From positions 7,502,001-7,566,000 of the forward strand of contig BSYQ01000003.1 in NCBI GenBank assembly GCA_030272585.1: a stretch of 64,000 bases of DNA, written 5' to 3'. Each line of letters opens with the position of its first letter. Position 1 is the first letter of the stretch. The stretch is from Bryopsis sp. KO-2023. Taxonomy: Eukaryota; Chlorophyta; Ulvophyceae; Bryopsidales; Bryopsidaceae. Below, in pieces: positions 43,239-56,504 of this stretch. A program made the position numbers and the translations under genes. Under the pieces are notes generated by a model, which was not told the DNA's origin, ran no database searches, and saw only the letters and a list, made by a program, of their open reading frames with translations.

Positions 43239-45059
43239 TTAGCTACTCGTATGTACAGCGAGTTGCTGTGCCCGCGCGAACTGGGAATTCTCCACGTCAG
43301 CTAAGAGTCCATTGGTGGTTGCGCATGACAGACATGCGGTCAAATGCCAAACGCTGTGTAGGAGGGGCGTTTGTGGAGCTTTCTCTTCGCAGCAAAAGCA
43401 CCCCAACCCCAGTCCACACGTGCTGCTGTGAAGTAATTGGGCTGGACGGAGTTCAGGATTTTTATGTGCCCGTCGCAAGTACTCTGCCTGTGTAGAGGGT
43501 GAAAAAAAAATTGAAAAAAATTCTCAAAACATTCGGAATTGATTTGCTTACGGACTGTGTGGCATTAAGCCGATTAACTCTGTTTGAAACAAAACCAAAA
43601 CAAGCAAGAGCACTATTTTCACACAGCTTCCATTCTACATGCAAATTTCTAGATATGAATTCCCCCTCAATCAACACAATAGAATCACCATGCATTGCAA
43701 AACGGGAATAATTTTGTCGCCAAAAGGAAGGGGTTTTCTGGGTTTTCCCTAAAGTGTTATTTTTTTGGTTGGTAAAGCGACTCACCTCCATTGCAGAGGT
43801 GTTTATGGATGACACAGCAAACGGCTTGAATGGAATAAATAACACACCAAGGCCCCACACCAAGGGATGGACACCAGGAAACACAGCTGTATTCATGCAA
43901 GCAGTGGAAACGGCGATCGCCCAGTAGTCCATTTTTCTAGCAAAGCAGCGCCATTCACCGCTTGAAGCATGGAACGTCATGGACGCAGCCCCCACCCCCA
44001 TCAGAGATGCACCGTAGAGTTTGCCATTTGCGGTTCGCCTCTTTCTGGACGAAATCCAAAAAAAGACTCCAGCAACCCCGCAAGGATTCATTATTTGTAC
44101 TTCCACGAGCTTTTTTCAGAAAAGGGAAATATCGCCCCGAAGAAATCATCCATTTTTCTTGGTGCTGAGTTTTTGTCACAGATAAACTTGGGTTTTCCCA
44201 TTTTCCTGTGGTTTTTTGGCACAAGAAATCACCAAACAAAAAAAGACAACAAAAGTTGATGGATGCACTAAAAATTGCGAACTAAATTTCTGATGACCAT
44301 GATTAAATTTCCGTTTTTCTATTTGCCCAGAAAAAACCCACTCACTTTACTGTGTGGCAGCCCACCAAGACAAACGGAATGGAGGTCAACACATTTGCTA
44401 TTCTTTCCCGAGCATTATGATCGCTGCTGCCAGGGCCCTGCAGCGTCAAAAAATCACAACATTATCATTCCTTTCCTAATTTTCTCTTAGATTTGTTGAA
44501 AACAGTTTTCAAAACTGATTTGTTTGGTTTTTTTCCCCTTTTCTTTCATTTTTCCAAGCCAGTACCATTGGCAGTACTGTACTGCCAACCACGTGAGGTG
44601 AGGATGTATGACTTTGGAAAATCGTATCTTACAAAAAGTACAGACACCTGTGCGATTAGTACATCAAAAGTTATGAATTGACGGGGAACACACGACACCG
44701 ACAAGCGAAAGCACGCTGTCCCTCGGCCGTATTCTGAACGCGAAATAAGTCGTTTGCTCGACACGCGACCATCAATCAAAGAACATCCCTCCACCAAGAC
44801 TTGGCCTGTTGTTGTCCGGGAGAAATTGACACCCTCTGAGGCCTCTTTACAGAATCCTGCAATCAGCACACCTTCCGGCAGCATTTCGATGGGTGTGTAG
44901 CGCGCTCACCTTGGGTGAAACAAAGGAACCCAGCGCCGCAATCACTCCAGTGAGTCCGAGAACTCCAGGCAACATCACATTTCGGGTGAAATCCGTCGTT
45001 GCGCGCAAAGATTTCAAGCCCCGTCGCAGAACCTCAGCGTTTCCATTCGCAACACCCAT
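43239..45059 (-). CDS. CREST-superfamily-like seven-span membrane protein
   Basis: 249 residues, four exons (minus): 45,059-44,910; 44,437-44,346; 44,044-43,786; 43,487-43,239; phases agree. Several hydrophobic segments. The metal-hydrolase signature of the CREST superfamily (alkaline ceramidase, PAQR, Per1, TMEM8) is present: S102-M-T-F-H106, D120 in R-K-M-D-Y-W, and H211-S-V-W-H215. An R-E-R-I-A-N-V-L-T-S-I-P-F-V segment precedes the first motif, as in several algal and plant members. These residues would bind zinc and cleave an amide or lipid bond; substrate unknown. The C-terminal 35 residues are hydrophilic. A different first intron with an extra exon near 44,865-44,800 cannot be excluded. 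Confidence 0.75.
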
Positions 45060-46130
45060 CCTTGTCACAAAGAATACTATTAAGTAGTTTTTTTTTCAGA
45101 AGCGGAGTGAGAAGCAGTCGAATCTCCTGGACGCGCGCGAACACCGCCGATAAGCACACTTCCGCGCCACTACAGGAAACGGGTGAGTCAATGCAGGGCC
45201 CTAATCCTTTTTCTTTTCCCTTGGTCGTTTTTCGACCTCAACGATACGACCAGAGCCCACCCTGTGCGTTCTTTTTGTTGCTTTTCTTTCCTCCCTCTTT
45301 TTTTCCCTAACCAAAGAAAAAAGTGTTGATTGCTCGCGGTCGGATCAGTGTAAAGTTACAAACACCTTTTTGCCTTAGTGTTGGGTTGTATGTGCTGACG
45401 AGTCATTCGTTTGATTGGTGTCCTTGGCGGATTTCCGATGCTGATAGATGTATATTCGACGAATCGTGATTGGACTTTTTCGAATCTGGTATGGTTCCGA
45501 AGGTATGGTTCGAAAAAAACGCCCTTTGCTTTTCTTCGGCCGATCGATTTCGGAACAAGAAGCGAAAGGGAAGTTCAATCGTTGCGCGAAGCATAGCATA
45601 TACTGTATTGTATCTCTCCCTGGCAGTTGCGCCAGCAAGGGATGTACTGGAACAACGGGGTTACTGGCACGATCGCCAGTATTGTTTTCTCAACGAGTGA
45701 GGGTATATCACGGCTTTAGTGTGCTCGCCATCCATGCGGACCTGTGCGAAATGAACTCCACGTTCGATTTGTTCGTGGCTTTCACAACCCCACCCAATTG
45801 AGACGACCTGCATCCCACCCAATCAACAGATGTGATGGGATCTCCCAGACTTTGGTATTTGACCCAAAACTGCTGTGTCCAAACTCAGTTTTAGAAAGGG
45901 GGATCCCAAAACATTACATGGAATCCTTGATATGTTTTCTCAACGAACTGCCACCAGCTCGCTCTTGGTCGTGGTAAAAAGTGACATCATAAGATGATGG
46001 CGAAAATCTTTTTAACATTGTGATGTATGCAGATCATTGAGAGTGCCGAGGCTGATCGAAATCCTCAACCTTCCCCCTCCAGCACAAAAGAAAAACAACA
46101 TGACAAAGTAACAACATGATATTACGGCCA
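45060..46130. other. Region without a supportable gene
   Basis: Plus-strand frames at 45,448-45,801 and 45,470-45,700 overlap each other in different phases and show no domain. A divergent partner for the CREST-like gene may lie here but I cannot define exons. Confidence 0.4.
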
Positions 46131-49100
46131 CTACCCCTTTCCGTTCGGTCGACTAAAGCTCCTCCCCCTTCTGGCAGTTTGTCTGCCTGGTCTGCTGGGT
46201 TGAGGTGCATAGGGAACGTCTTGAGATGGCTCCGTCAAATCGATCATCTCCACAACTGGCTCCACTTCCTCAGGCAGACATCGCCCAAACCACGTTTCCT
46301 TGCCATCCACTTCCCTAGGGACGAGCTTCCTCCCCTTTATCGTTGTGTCCGGAATTAAATCCTTGTGTCGCCTGACCCAATTTAACAGACTTCGCTGCCT
46401 CTTTCTTGCTCCTGATGTGCAGCCTTCCCTTCCAAGGGAAACGTTTGATATATAAAAAACAGTACGATCCAAATGCAGAAAAACACAATCACCTTTTGCA
46501 ACAGTCGGTTTTCTGAGTCGGGGTTCGAAAGAACCTTGAGACAAATGATAAACAAGTCGTCTGTTTTGCATTCACATCTTGACACACTTTCAAGTTCGCC
46601 TAATTCCGAGGGGTTGATGTGATGAATCAACCCTGGGTGCAAATTTGCAAAACAATATATTAAAAATAAAAAAAAGCAAGCAAGCAAGCAAAAACAACAA
46701 GTGTATGGACATATGAGGCCACAGTAGCAGATGTAAGACTGCTGCTAAGCTGGAGCTGCCCCACCTTTGTGTATCAAAGAAACTTTTCGTTGCATTTCTT
46801 CCGATGCTGATTTCAAGTTGGAAAAGAGACTACAAGCTTCAACAGTTTGCTTTTCTCTTTCTCTCTCAATTCACCTAGTTGTTCATGGCTTCCTTCTGGA
46901 ATTTCCGGTCCAGGGGCCAAACGCCGAGCTTCCACATCTTCCATATGCTACACACATTTCCCAAAGAAAAAAAATTTGAAGAAAAAATGAAATTTAATTT
47001 CTGACGCATCAGTCTCAACCTAATGTTCGTGGATACTCTTGTGCTGTTCTGCACGTTATCAAAACATCCAGACGAGCAAAATATATATATAACTCCCCCA
47101 AAACGGGGTTCCGGGGCTGTTTCTTTATTCGGTTTAGTCTTTGCAAGAATTTGGAAAAATGCAAAAATGCTCACCACTCTCAGCAAGGGTGGTGTGACGG
47201 CCTTTTCTGGCTTTTTGATTTTGATGGAGCCCTTTCCAGTCTCCGGCTCCACCACTTCGCAAATGTGTGCAAGATCCTTCAGCATCAACAGCAAGGAGGT
47301 GTAGCCGACAAACGACGGGTTGAGCTCGTAGCCAAAATTTTCAGTAAATTCATCAGGCAGGCTGCTCAGGGGGTCCAAAATCTCAGCAGAGCTTTCCACT
47401 TCATCTGTCGAACCAAACCAAGCATTTGGGTTCAATTTTTTTGGCGAGAATGATTTGCACAAGTGGGTGGGGATCAGCGGGTGATCGCAAAAGGACTCTA
47501 CAACATTTCGCTCGTTTTTTTTTTTTTTCCTTTCGATTTTTGCACAAGTTGTGGTTCTCTTGAAAGCAGGGTATACGATCCATAAATTTTTTTGACACAT
47601 CCACTACAACCATAAAGAGATTTCGCAGATCAGGAGCTGGCTTCTAATACAGAATGCATTCAATAAACTCCACAATGAGCCCAGGATCGTGTTTCCAGTC
47701 TTGTGCACCTACCGCTCCCATTTGCCTGTCCATTCAAAGCTTCCTCAACCAGAGTCCCCAGAAGAAACAACGGGCTGGGGTGCATGTACAAAACCTCCTT
47801 GTCCTTTCTGAACCATACAATGTCCCCAAAAACATCTCCATCGTCCAAGGCTTGAAGCCCCAGCTTCGCACAGTCGATAGGATATCCAAAGAGTTTTTCG
47901 AAATCCGCTTTGGCATCCTCTTCTGACAGCCAAAAGCCCAGATCCAGTTCTCGAGGGGAGCACCCCCTCACTCTGGGCGGCTTTGTTTCTGCGAGCCGCA
48001 CCGCCAAGGGTTTCATTTGTCCTTCCATATAATCCCGAAATTGCTTCACGGGATCCAAGAGCACCACAACTTCTCTGATACATCCACGAAACAAAATCGA
48101 TTCAAACAAAACTCAAAAAACCTTCCTGCCTGACTCATTATTTCCCAAAAATATCCAACGAGCAACACCATGCTACAGATCAATCGATTTTTTTCGGCAG
48201 AAATGTCATGGATACATTCCAGAATGGTTCAAAAAGATCAAAAAAAAGAGGAGGTGTGCAATATTTGATGCGGGAAACGGCTCTGAGGCTCATACCTTCC
48301 TTGAATTTTGAACATATCTGATAGAAACGGAGCTTGCAGGAGCTCTGCCCAACCATCATACCCAAATGGCTGAGGGTCGTTCCCAGAATCACCATCAAGG
48401 GCAGCTCTGAGGAAAGAAAAACATTCTTCAAGATCAGCATCCTCCTCCATGCCTTCCATTTCAAATCAATATTCCAAAGATACAGTTCGCATTGCTTTTT
48501 TAAAAATTCCAAAAACAAAATCCAATCATTTCATTTAAACATTACCCCTTTCGAGATGCATTTGCCAACCCAGAAGCAAAACTCACTCACATCGCAACAA
48601 TCAAAACACAAAACAGAAGGAAGCACAAGACATCCCACCTTTCTTACAAGAGAAATCAGCAGCAATGAATCAAGAAATGTGTACCTTACATTTGCAAGCA
48701 GGTCGGCTGATGTCAGGGATGCTCCGGTTTTTCTCTGAGAAGATCCAATGAGCTCCAATGCCAGAACCCTCCTGAAATCACCAAACACTAGATATTGACA
48801 GCCCTTTTTCGCACAAAATACTGCAAATCTATGGCACCCTCACTCAACTGAACAGTGATTTCAACACAAATATCGCTTCAGAGTGGGATCTCCATGCCCA
48901 GAGCAAAAATCTGTGGCTAAACAGAGATCCATGCATGGAAATCGGCTTCTTTCTTTTTTCTGCCTTTTTTTGCAAGGGAATCATACTCATTTAAGGAAAT
49001 CTGGAAAAAGTTGGATGAAGGAAAATTGAGTTGATAGAATACAGTGCAAGTGGCTCACCTGAGAGAACATACTTTTTGCAACAGTGGCAATCCATGCTTC

Positions 49101-51935
49101 GACTTCACTTCAACACACTGCACCAGCAAGACAAATAACCTCGTTAGATTTCCTCTAAAGTCGTTGCTCATCTTTTTCTTGGACTTTCCTCCATTTCTTT
49201 GTTGAGTGAAATTAAAACAGAATGCCAATTGAAAAAATATAAAAGGGCAAAAAAAACTCTCTTGAAAACGGGAGAAGAAGAAGCTCCTGAACATAGCGAT
49301 TCTTAAAAGTAGTTCAACAAAACAAAAAGATCGAAGCCTTGCAGACCGAAGAAAGACTAAATAAGAATAGATTTGTCTTGGGAAATGGGCATTGTTAATT
49401 ACGATAGCAAATCTTTCTATGCAATTCCACTACCATTATCAAATAAATAATAAAAAATACAGAAGCTCTAAAAAAAGCCCCGAAGAATAAGGCAATAGGA
49501 TGTGAACTTTTCCTTTAAAACTGAACTAGGGGTTCCAATGTATTTTGGTAAAAAAAGTTCGGAAAGGATTTCAATTGAGGCAAGTTGCTTCTCTAAAACA
49601 ACCTTAAAAAAACCCCACACGAATGAAAAATTTGCAAAACAAGAGCAACAAACTCTCAAAGAGGGAGGATGTGTCACTGAATAATGTCAGACGTGGGATC
49701 TTTTGTCGATATACACATCCACTGTTACCCTTGCTCAGCCAAATTACGGAACAGGGCGGAAAAACACCAACCTGATCCACGATTTCCACTTCGGGGTATG
49801 TCAATGCTAACAGTTCTTCCCTCAATACTGCCTTGGAACAGTCAGGACGCAGCTCCAGCAAATCTTTTAAAAAGAGCTTTTCTGAGCAGCTCAGCTGCTG
49901 TTGCGAAGTGCAGGGAGGATCCATCTGCACCCAAAGAAACAAGCACCACCTTCTTGGTCCACAGTAGCACAGAATTTTCACCCTTTTCTTTTGTCAGATA
50001 TCGCCAAGAGAATAACTGGCCCATTCTTTTTCCCAGGAAAGCACTTCTCCAGTGTTTCCAAAGTGAACAAACGAGAACTGCTACTTTCATTCAGCTCCAA
50101 ATTGCAACAATTACGGCAGTCCCTGCCGACACCAAGAAAAACAACTGGACTGCAAAATTCCGGCTGTCTGCATCGATTAAAAGCCCATCTCCTCCCAACA
50201 TGCCAAGAAGAAGTCGCACAATACCCACCTCAGAATCCTCGAATGCAAGATCACCATCATTGGACTGTGAAAAATCCAAAATGTCTCCACCCGTCGATTT
50301 GCATTCCTCACTGCCCTCTATGTTCTTGTACAATTCCTCACACACTCTTTCGCTTGCAGACGATTTCTTTTGACCACTGCCGCCACCAGCAGCAGTCTCC
50401 CCGACCCCACAACCAGTGTCAAACACTTCCTCTAGCTTTGGAGCCGATTGCCCCAGCTGCACAGCCCGACTTACCAATTTTTTCCACCGGTTGTACAACA
50501 CATCCATCACTCTTTTTATGACGAGATCCCTCAGATTCACTTTTTCCACTGTTTCTGCCCCAACAGCCTTACTTGTCTGTTCTTTTGAAACCTCAGTTGG
50601 CTGTTCACACTTTGGAACCGCTTTTTCGACCTTTTCAGCTTCCTCCACCCCTTCCATCGGAGTCGACACATTCCCCGCATCGACAATCACCACCTCCTCC
50701 TCAATGGAATCTTTACTCTTGCAAACCAGCCACCATTCCTCCTCTTCACACTCCACTTCCACAATGTCAGAAAACCTAGCCTTGAAGAAAAGATACGTCA
50801 ATTCTCTAGGGAACTCTTGCTCAAACACCTCAGCATATCTCTTCGATACATCCATCCCTTTCATTCGGTTTTCTCTCCAGCCCCCCATTTCTTTCTCCAG
50901 CAATGATCTCATTCGTTTCATGGCGATCCCAAGACAAACCGGTGGCGGTATTTCTTTGCCTCTCCAGTAAAACGACTCAATGCCGTTCTCTGCTCGGAGC
51001 TCCCCGATGTCCTGCATGTGGTGCGTAATGAAGCCCAACATTTTTCGGGGGGGCAGAGTATATTTGAACTGCCTAATAAACATCCTGGAAAGCTCCGCCA
51101 CCGTCACACTGCTCAAATCTTCGCTCCTTTGCTCCGTTCTTTGCAGCAATCGCCTCAAATCAGATGATTGATTTTCGGAGGTCCGCTGCGAAGCCTTTCT
51201 GACTTCTTCAACCTGGGCTGGGCCGGCTGGTGTTTCCTGACGCCCAGCGAACTGTGGTTGGACTGGTGGTGGTGTCACTGGAGCTCGATGCCCAGGCATC
51301 ATTCTGTTTCCTTCGACTTGGCTGAAAACAAATCCTTGTTGGGGAGGTCCATACCCAACTCCAGGGACAGCCTGTGGTCGCTGGATATTTCCCCCCAGGT
51401 AGTTTGTACCTGGTGGTCTTTGGTTTTGACCTTGCCACTCCATCGGCATTGGAACCATCTAAACAAACATAAATGCTTTCCTCATATTTGTTGAGGGGTT
51501 TCGAGGGGTGCTGTACTGGCCAGCATCAAACATGCAACAGTTGTTCTCAAAACTGAATCAGCTCAGCAAAAAAAAAAAAACTTTGGGCGGATTTCTGAGA
51601 CGGCATCAACCTTTCTGGGATCAGTCAAAATGAAGCAAAATGAAAATGAACTTCGTCTAGATTGATGAAGTCAAGCGAACCACTGCTAGGTGGGAAAATC
51701 ATAAAAAAATGTGATCCTTTTAGGTTTGCTTAACCAGAATTTCTGATCAGCTGAAAGGAAGATGTGGAAGTAGACTCACCATGGGTTGCTGCATCGGGAT
51801 TCTGTTCGCACTGGTGGCATATTGGGGAAATCCTGGCATCTGCTGTTGAACTGCTGGCATTTGGTGCTGGGCATAATTCACCACCCTGCCTGAATCTTTT
51901 CGATTTCGGCCTCCACACCTTCTTTTATTGTGCAT
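46131..51935 (-). CDS. Large protein with several LOTUS/OST-HTH-like modules, ten exons
   Basis: 913 residues. Exons (minus): 51,935-51,780; 51,458-50,229; 49,924-49,772; 49,117-49,059; 48,771-48,685; 48,406-48,296; 48,074-47,713; 47,404-47,175; 46,947-46,875; 46,411-46,131; all phases agree. The N-terminal 140 residues are Pro/Gln/Gly-rich (low complexity). LOTUS-like winged-helix patterns (Phe-Gly-Tyr-x-Leu, Gly-Tyr, Leu-Leu, Asp) recur near residues 655-705 (F-E-K-L-F-G-Y-P-I-D) and 740-785 (F-G-Y-E-L-N-P-S-F-V-G-Y), with weaker ones near 260-290 and 540-595. Animal LOTUS proteins bind RNA or G-quadruplexes and activate germ-granule helicases; a role in RNA regulation here is inference. 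C terminus is Arg-rich with an acidic D-L-T-E stretch before it. Confidence 0.7.
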
Positions 51936-52377
51936 CCTATAAACCCCAAAAAGCATATACTTGCTTCAAGACCACTATGAAGCCCAATTACGTTTCATAA
52001 ACCTTACGATTCTTATTAGATAATTCGTTTTCCCGGGGAAAAAAGACGCCTTTCTGGCGACACGACGGTGTCGAACTGGAACACAGACTGTAAGAAAGAA
52101 ACTAAGAAAGAGAATATTGACATTCAATAGAGACGAAGGGAAAAATGCGCATCACGGCCCCTTACCTTACGTAGCTTCACCCTGTGATCCTCCGAGCTCA
52201 ATTGTTGCAATCAACAGCTGCACCTCAACCTGTGCGCAAGTTGAACGTCTCCACTCTCTCCTCTTCTAACCGTCAAGGGTCAACGACAATCCAGGCCCTG
52301 CTTTCGAACGTCAGAGGTGACGTTTTTATTTCGCTGATCTTCGCGCGTCTTTACCAATCATTAGCCGATTCGAAAGG
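51936..52377. promoter_or_regulatory. Shared upstream region of the LOTUS-like gene and rimO
   Basis: 442 bases between divergent start codons. On the minus strand GTAAGG at about 52,161-52,166 could be the donor of a 5' untranslated exon of the LOTUS-like gene, with the acceptor nearer the ATG. No other element is called. Confidence 0.4.
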
Positions 52378-55370
52378 ATGCTTCCCCTCAAATGTTTCGA
52401 AAAATTCCTTCCTGGTGGAGACATTGCCATCAAAATGCTGGGCAATTTGAGGTTGGTGCCTGGACTGGGCGATCTGCCGCGCTGTGGGGGTGAACGGAGG
52501 GCGGCGCCGCCGGGTTCCCTCCGATGCAATTGCGTTGGAGGAACTGGGACTAAGGGAGGGAAAGTTTCCTTCGTGTCCTTGGGATGCCCAAAAAATACTG
52601 TTGATGGTAGGATGCACCGAGAAGATTAAAAATAAAAGCTCAACATATGGCTGGATTTACTTGAAATTTGCCGAAAGTCGGATTGCTTTTCTCTGATGGG
52701 TTTTTTTACCTTCCAGATGATTTGTTGATTTAATACTTTTGATCGCACCACATCAAGTGCTCATGACTTTTATGGGCCCATCACTGCAGTGAATTTGGAA
52801 TTTGGATTCTTTTGCATCTCTTTTGTACCCACCAGGGTACATCGCTGCAGTGATGAGAAATGCCAAATGTCAAAATTCTATTTTACCCCTACCATGTCTC
52901 AGGATTTACAAATTGAACTGGGTAATAAAATACGAATTGGACAGGAGAAGTGTGAAAAAGTAGACTTGCCGAGCACCAGTTCAGGGCCCTCTGACAGTAT
53001 AGCAATCAGGATGTCTTCCTGTTCAAGGGAGGAGCTGCACATGTCCGTGTTCTCAGATAGGAAAATCTAAAATTGCGATATTTTACCATAGGCGAAGTGC
53101 TGTTGGGGGATTTGCAGCGGTCAGGTTACAAAATCGTGAAGGAACACGAGGATGCAGATGCTATAATTGTGAACACCTGTGGTTTTGTGGAAGATGCCAA
53201 GAACGAGTCCATTGAGGTACTAAATCAACTGCTAAATGTCGATTCTCGACGATTCTGAGTTGAGGTGTCCTCACAATTCTGAACTGGCATAAGCACATGG
53301 ATCCCCCCCCCCAAAAAAAAAAGAGGTTCGATAGGAGTGATGAGCTGATCGAAATCAGCTGTGCAAGGTCAGGGACTGTGGAAAAGATAGTATGCAGTTG
53401 ATTTGCTTGATAAAATGTTGTGGATGTCTATGCCAGGCAATCATGGAAGCATCGTCTGTGACCTCCTCTGATGGAAAAACTCCCAAAGTGATTGTGACCG
53501 GGTGTCTTGCTCAACGATATGGGGGGGACCTTGCGGAAGAGTTGCCTGAGGCAGACATGGTGATGGGGTTTGAGAAATACTCAAATTTGCCCACAGCTCT
53601 TGGATCTGTATTGGGTAATGGCAATGGTCAAGAGCTGTCGACTTCCAGGGTGCAGGTAACGTTTTCTGTGTGGCTTTGTAGTGAATGTTCGATTGCCTCA
53701 ATATTCGTTTCAGTCCAGACCGGACCCTTCCCTTTTCTAAGTTTGTTTTGTTTTTCTGATCTCTTTTTTATCAGGTTGGGGAAGCTACTGTGCCTTTCCG
53801 AGAAGAATGGGACCGAATTCGATTGACAGCATCTCATACAGCTTATTTGAGGGTTGCCGAAGGATGCGACCATAAATGCAGTTTTTGTGCGATCCCAAAA
53901 TTCAGGTGAAGCCACATACCATCCGAAAGGAAAACATCATTCAAATACAAGGAAAACAGCTTTTAAATATGTCCCTGAATTCCGCAATAGGGAAGAAAAT
54001 GATTGGTCCAATGAGTTGGGGTGTGAATTATTGGACGTTTCGTTTCATAGGGGAAAATTCCGATCCAAGTCGTGGGATGCTCTGCTTGCTGAAGCGAAGC
54101 ATTTGGTCGCATCGGGGGTTCGAGAATTGAATTTGATTGCAGAGGACACCAATCAGTATGGGATGGATCGAAGAGGTTCTCCAGGTTTGGCCGAGCTAAT
54201 GAGGGAGCTTGGAAAACTGGAGGGCCTGGACTGGATGAGAATACTGTATGCTTATCCTTCCTACTTTTCGGAGGAGTTGATCGACGAAATCGCAAACAAC
54301 CCGAAAGTGAGAACTAATCCACTTAGTAGTACAACGCATCACAACCTTTTGACATGCATTCCCAACTGCTGGTTTCTTTGATTATATTATCAAGTTCTGG
54401 GACTTCCACCCGCAGGGATTTTGGATTTGAGTTGTTTTTGGCGGATGGGTGTCGATTGACCTCTCTTGAAAATAAGGAGGGTGACTACAATATCCTGCAA
54501 TATACTTGACCACATATTTTCGGGGTTTTTTACAGGTGTGCAAGTATGTGGATATCCCTCTCCAGCACATCAGCAATTTGACACTGCTGGCCATGAATCG
54601 ACCCCCCAAAGAGCACACAGTCAAGCTGCTCAGGAAACTGAGGGACAGAATTCCCAACCTTGTTCTGCGAACCACGTTCATCAGTGGATTCCCAGGGGAA
54701 ACGAATGAACAGCACCGAGAGCTCGTGGATTTCTGCAAGGAGTTCAAATTTGAAAGGATGGGGTGTTTTATGTATTCGGAGGAGGATGGCACCCCCGCAG
54801 GTAGTGATTTGACTGAATCAGGAATTAGTGGGGACACTTTCTTGGAAATATCAGGCAAAATGGTTGGCTTCTGAATGGATTCAATCCAGCCACACACTCG
54901 TTTGAAAAATGTCGGCAGTCCCCCCCCCCCCTTTTTCCCCATATGCTCAGTATTTAGACAATTTTTGGAAAGTCAAGTTGTTGGAGACTGAAACAGAGAA
55001 CTTTGTTCCTACCATTTTTTGCTGTTTTTGCAACTATTTTTCTGCGAATTTTGCAGGTGAGTTACCGGATCAGGTTGCCCCCGAAATCCGGGAAGCCAGG
55101 CGAGACGAATTGATTTCGTTGCAGCAAGATGTGTGCGTCACATTTGCTGAGTCAATGGTGGGAAAGGAAATCCCTGTTTTGGTGGATGGATACAGTGAGG
55201 ATGGTGAACTGGTGGGAAGGACCCAATGGGATGCTCCGGATGTGGATCCATTAGTGTTTCTTTCCCCACCCCTAGACCCTTCTGTACCTCCTCTAGAGCT
55301 TGGCCAATTGAGGATGTGCAAAATCCATTCGACATCCCTGTACGACCTTGAAGCCCACCCAGTTTCATAA
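52378..55370 (+). CDS. rimO: RimO-type methylthiotransferase (radical SAM), organelle-targeted
   Basis: Adds a methylthio group to an aspartate of ribosomal protein uS12, in bacteria and probably in plastids. 512 residues, seven exons: 52,378-52,606; 53,092-53,216; 53,437-53,655; 53,775-53,905; 54,051-54,306; 54,536-54,800; 55,057-55,370; phases agree. The first 60 residues are a basic leader. The N-terminal MTTase domain has the three cluster cysteines C70 (S-L-G-C-P-K-N), C106 (N-T-C-G-F) and C141 (T-G-C-L-A-Q). The radical SAM motif is C222-D-H-K-C226-S-F-C229. I-P-L-Q-H-I-S and [11 protein letters not shown] follow. [10 protein letters not shown] and the C-terminal TRAM-like part ([11 protein letters not shown]) point to RimO rather than MiaB. 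Confidence 0.95.
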
Positions 55371-55679
55371 AAGTTGCTTGAGTTGTGAATTTTGTTTTCA
55401 AACGATGATTTTTTTCTTTCCAGTTTTTTTTTGGGGGGGGGGAAGAGGGGGGAGATTATTTCCCTGTTTTGCTATTCCTTTGAGGGGCGAATGCTTGGTA
55501 TGTTTTGCAATGGATGTGGAGACTTTTCAAATTATTTTTTAGAAGAAATCTATGAAAGCAAAATGGAACAAAGCGAAAGTGCTTCGGAAACAAAAAGTGG
55601 AAAAATGTTGTGCTTTTCCAAGAAATACCCCACAAATCGGATGCAGAAAAACCCATTTTTAAGTGGAATCCCGGTATGT
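55371..55679. other. 3' region of rimO
   Basis: About 300 bases with a T run followed by a G run at 55,425-55,442. A plus-strand frame crosses it but has no domain. Confidence 0.5.
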
Positions 55680-56504
55680 CTACTGTATTTCAACGATTGT
55701 TCCAACTTCCTCCTTGATCGGGTTTCCCCCATCGGCCTCTGCCTTGTACTGGCTCAGTTTGACTGTTTTCAGCTCGACTTTGTGGGTGAGATTATCCACG
55801 TGAAGCCGAATCGCTTTCAGCAGTTGTTCTTTTATCTCCTTCTCTTTTGGTTGTGTATCCTTCGTAATGCCTTTTTCGAGTTCCCCGATTTCCTGATGGT
55901 TACACATCCGCCCAGTTCAGGGATTTCCCTACGCTGCCTGGTGTATTGTCAGCCTTGATTTTTTTTTGAGTTGAAACAAAACTATTGATTTTGAGCATAT
56001 GGGGGTTGATTGAGTTGTTGGCCATTGCACTTTGATGTACATGGGAGGCGGTGCAAGAAATTGCCATTGACTCTTTTTCCCAAGTTTTTCACTCTTGGAG
56101 GTCGATGCTCAAGGGACGATAACACACACCATATGCAATTGGTTTGACAAGAATCAGCCAGGAGTGAGGACAAAAAAAAAGTCCTTAGTTCCTATACCCA
56201 CCTTTTGATACTTATTGCACTGAAAGGACATCTTGTTAATGTCACCGCCAAGCTTCCTTATTCCTCGTCTGCATGGCCATTGAAACTCAACAGGGAATCT
56301 TACACAAAATTTTTGACTCTTTACTTCGCACCCTCCTCTACCACATTGCATATGACTAGATATGATTTGGTTTGCAATAATCATGGTGGAGTTCAGGCTT
56401 GAAATCTCACCTGATCGCTTCCATTCTGAATTCCTGAATTTCACGTTGCCTTTCTGAAGTGCTGCTGGGCTCCGTTTTCGTTTCCTCTTCGAAAGTTTGC
56501 CCAT
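55680..56504 (-). CDS. Small basic, helical protein, first and last exons only
   Basis: Exon 56,504-56,411 starts with ATG and encodes a strongly basic stretch (M-G-K-L-S-K-R-K-R-K-R-S). Exon 55,892-55,680 encodes 70 residues of charged helix (E-I-G-E-L-E-K-G-I-T-K-D) and ends with TAG. The first ends in phase 1 and the second begins in phase 0, so at least one internal exon is missing from my model; I could not place it in 55,893-56,410. A nuclear or nucleolar protein is suggested by the basic start. Family not recognised. Confidence 0.45.
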
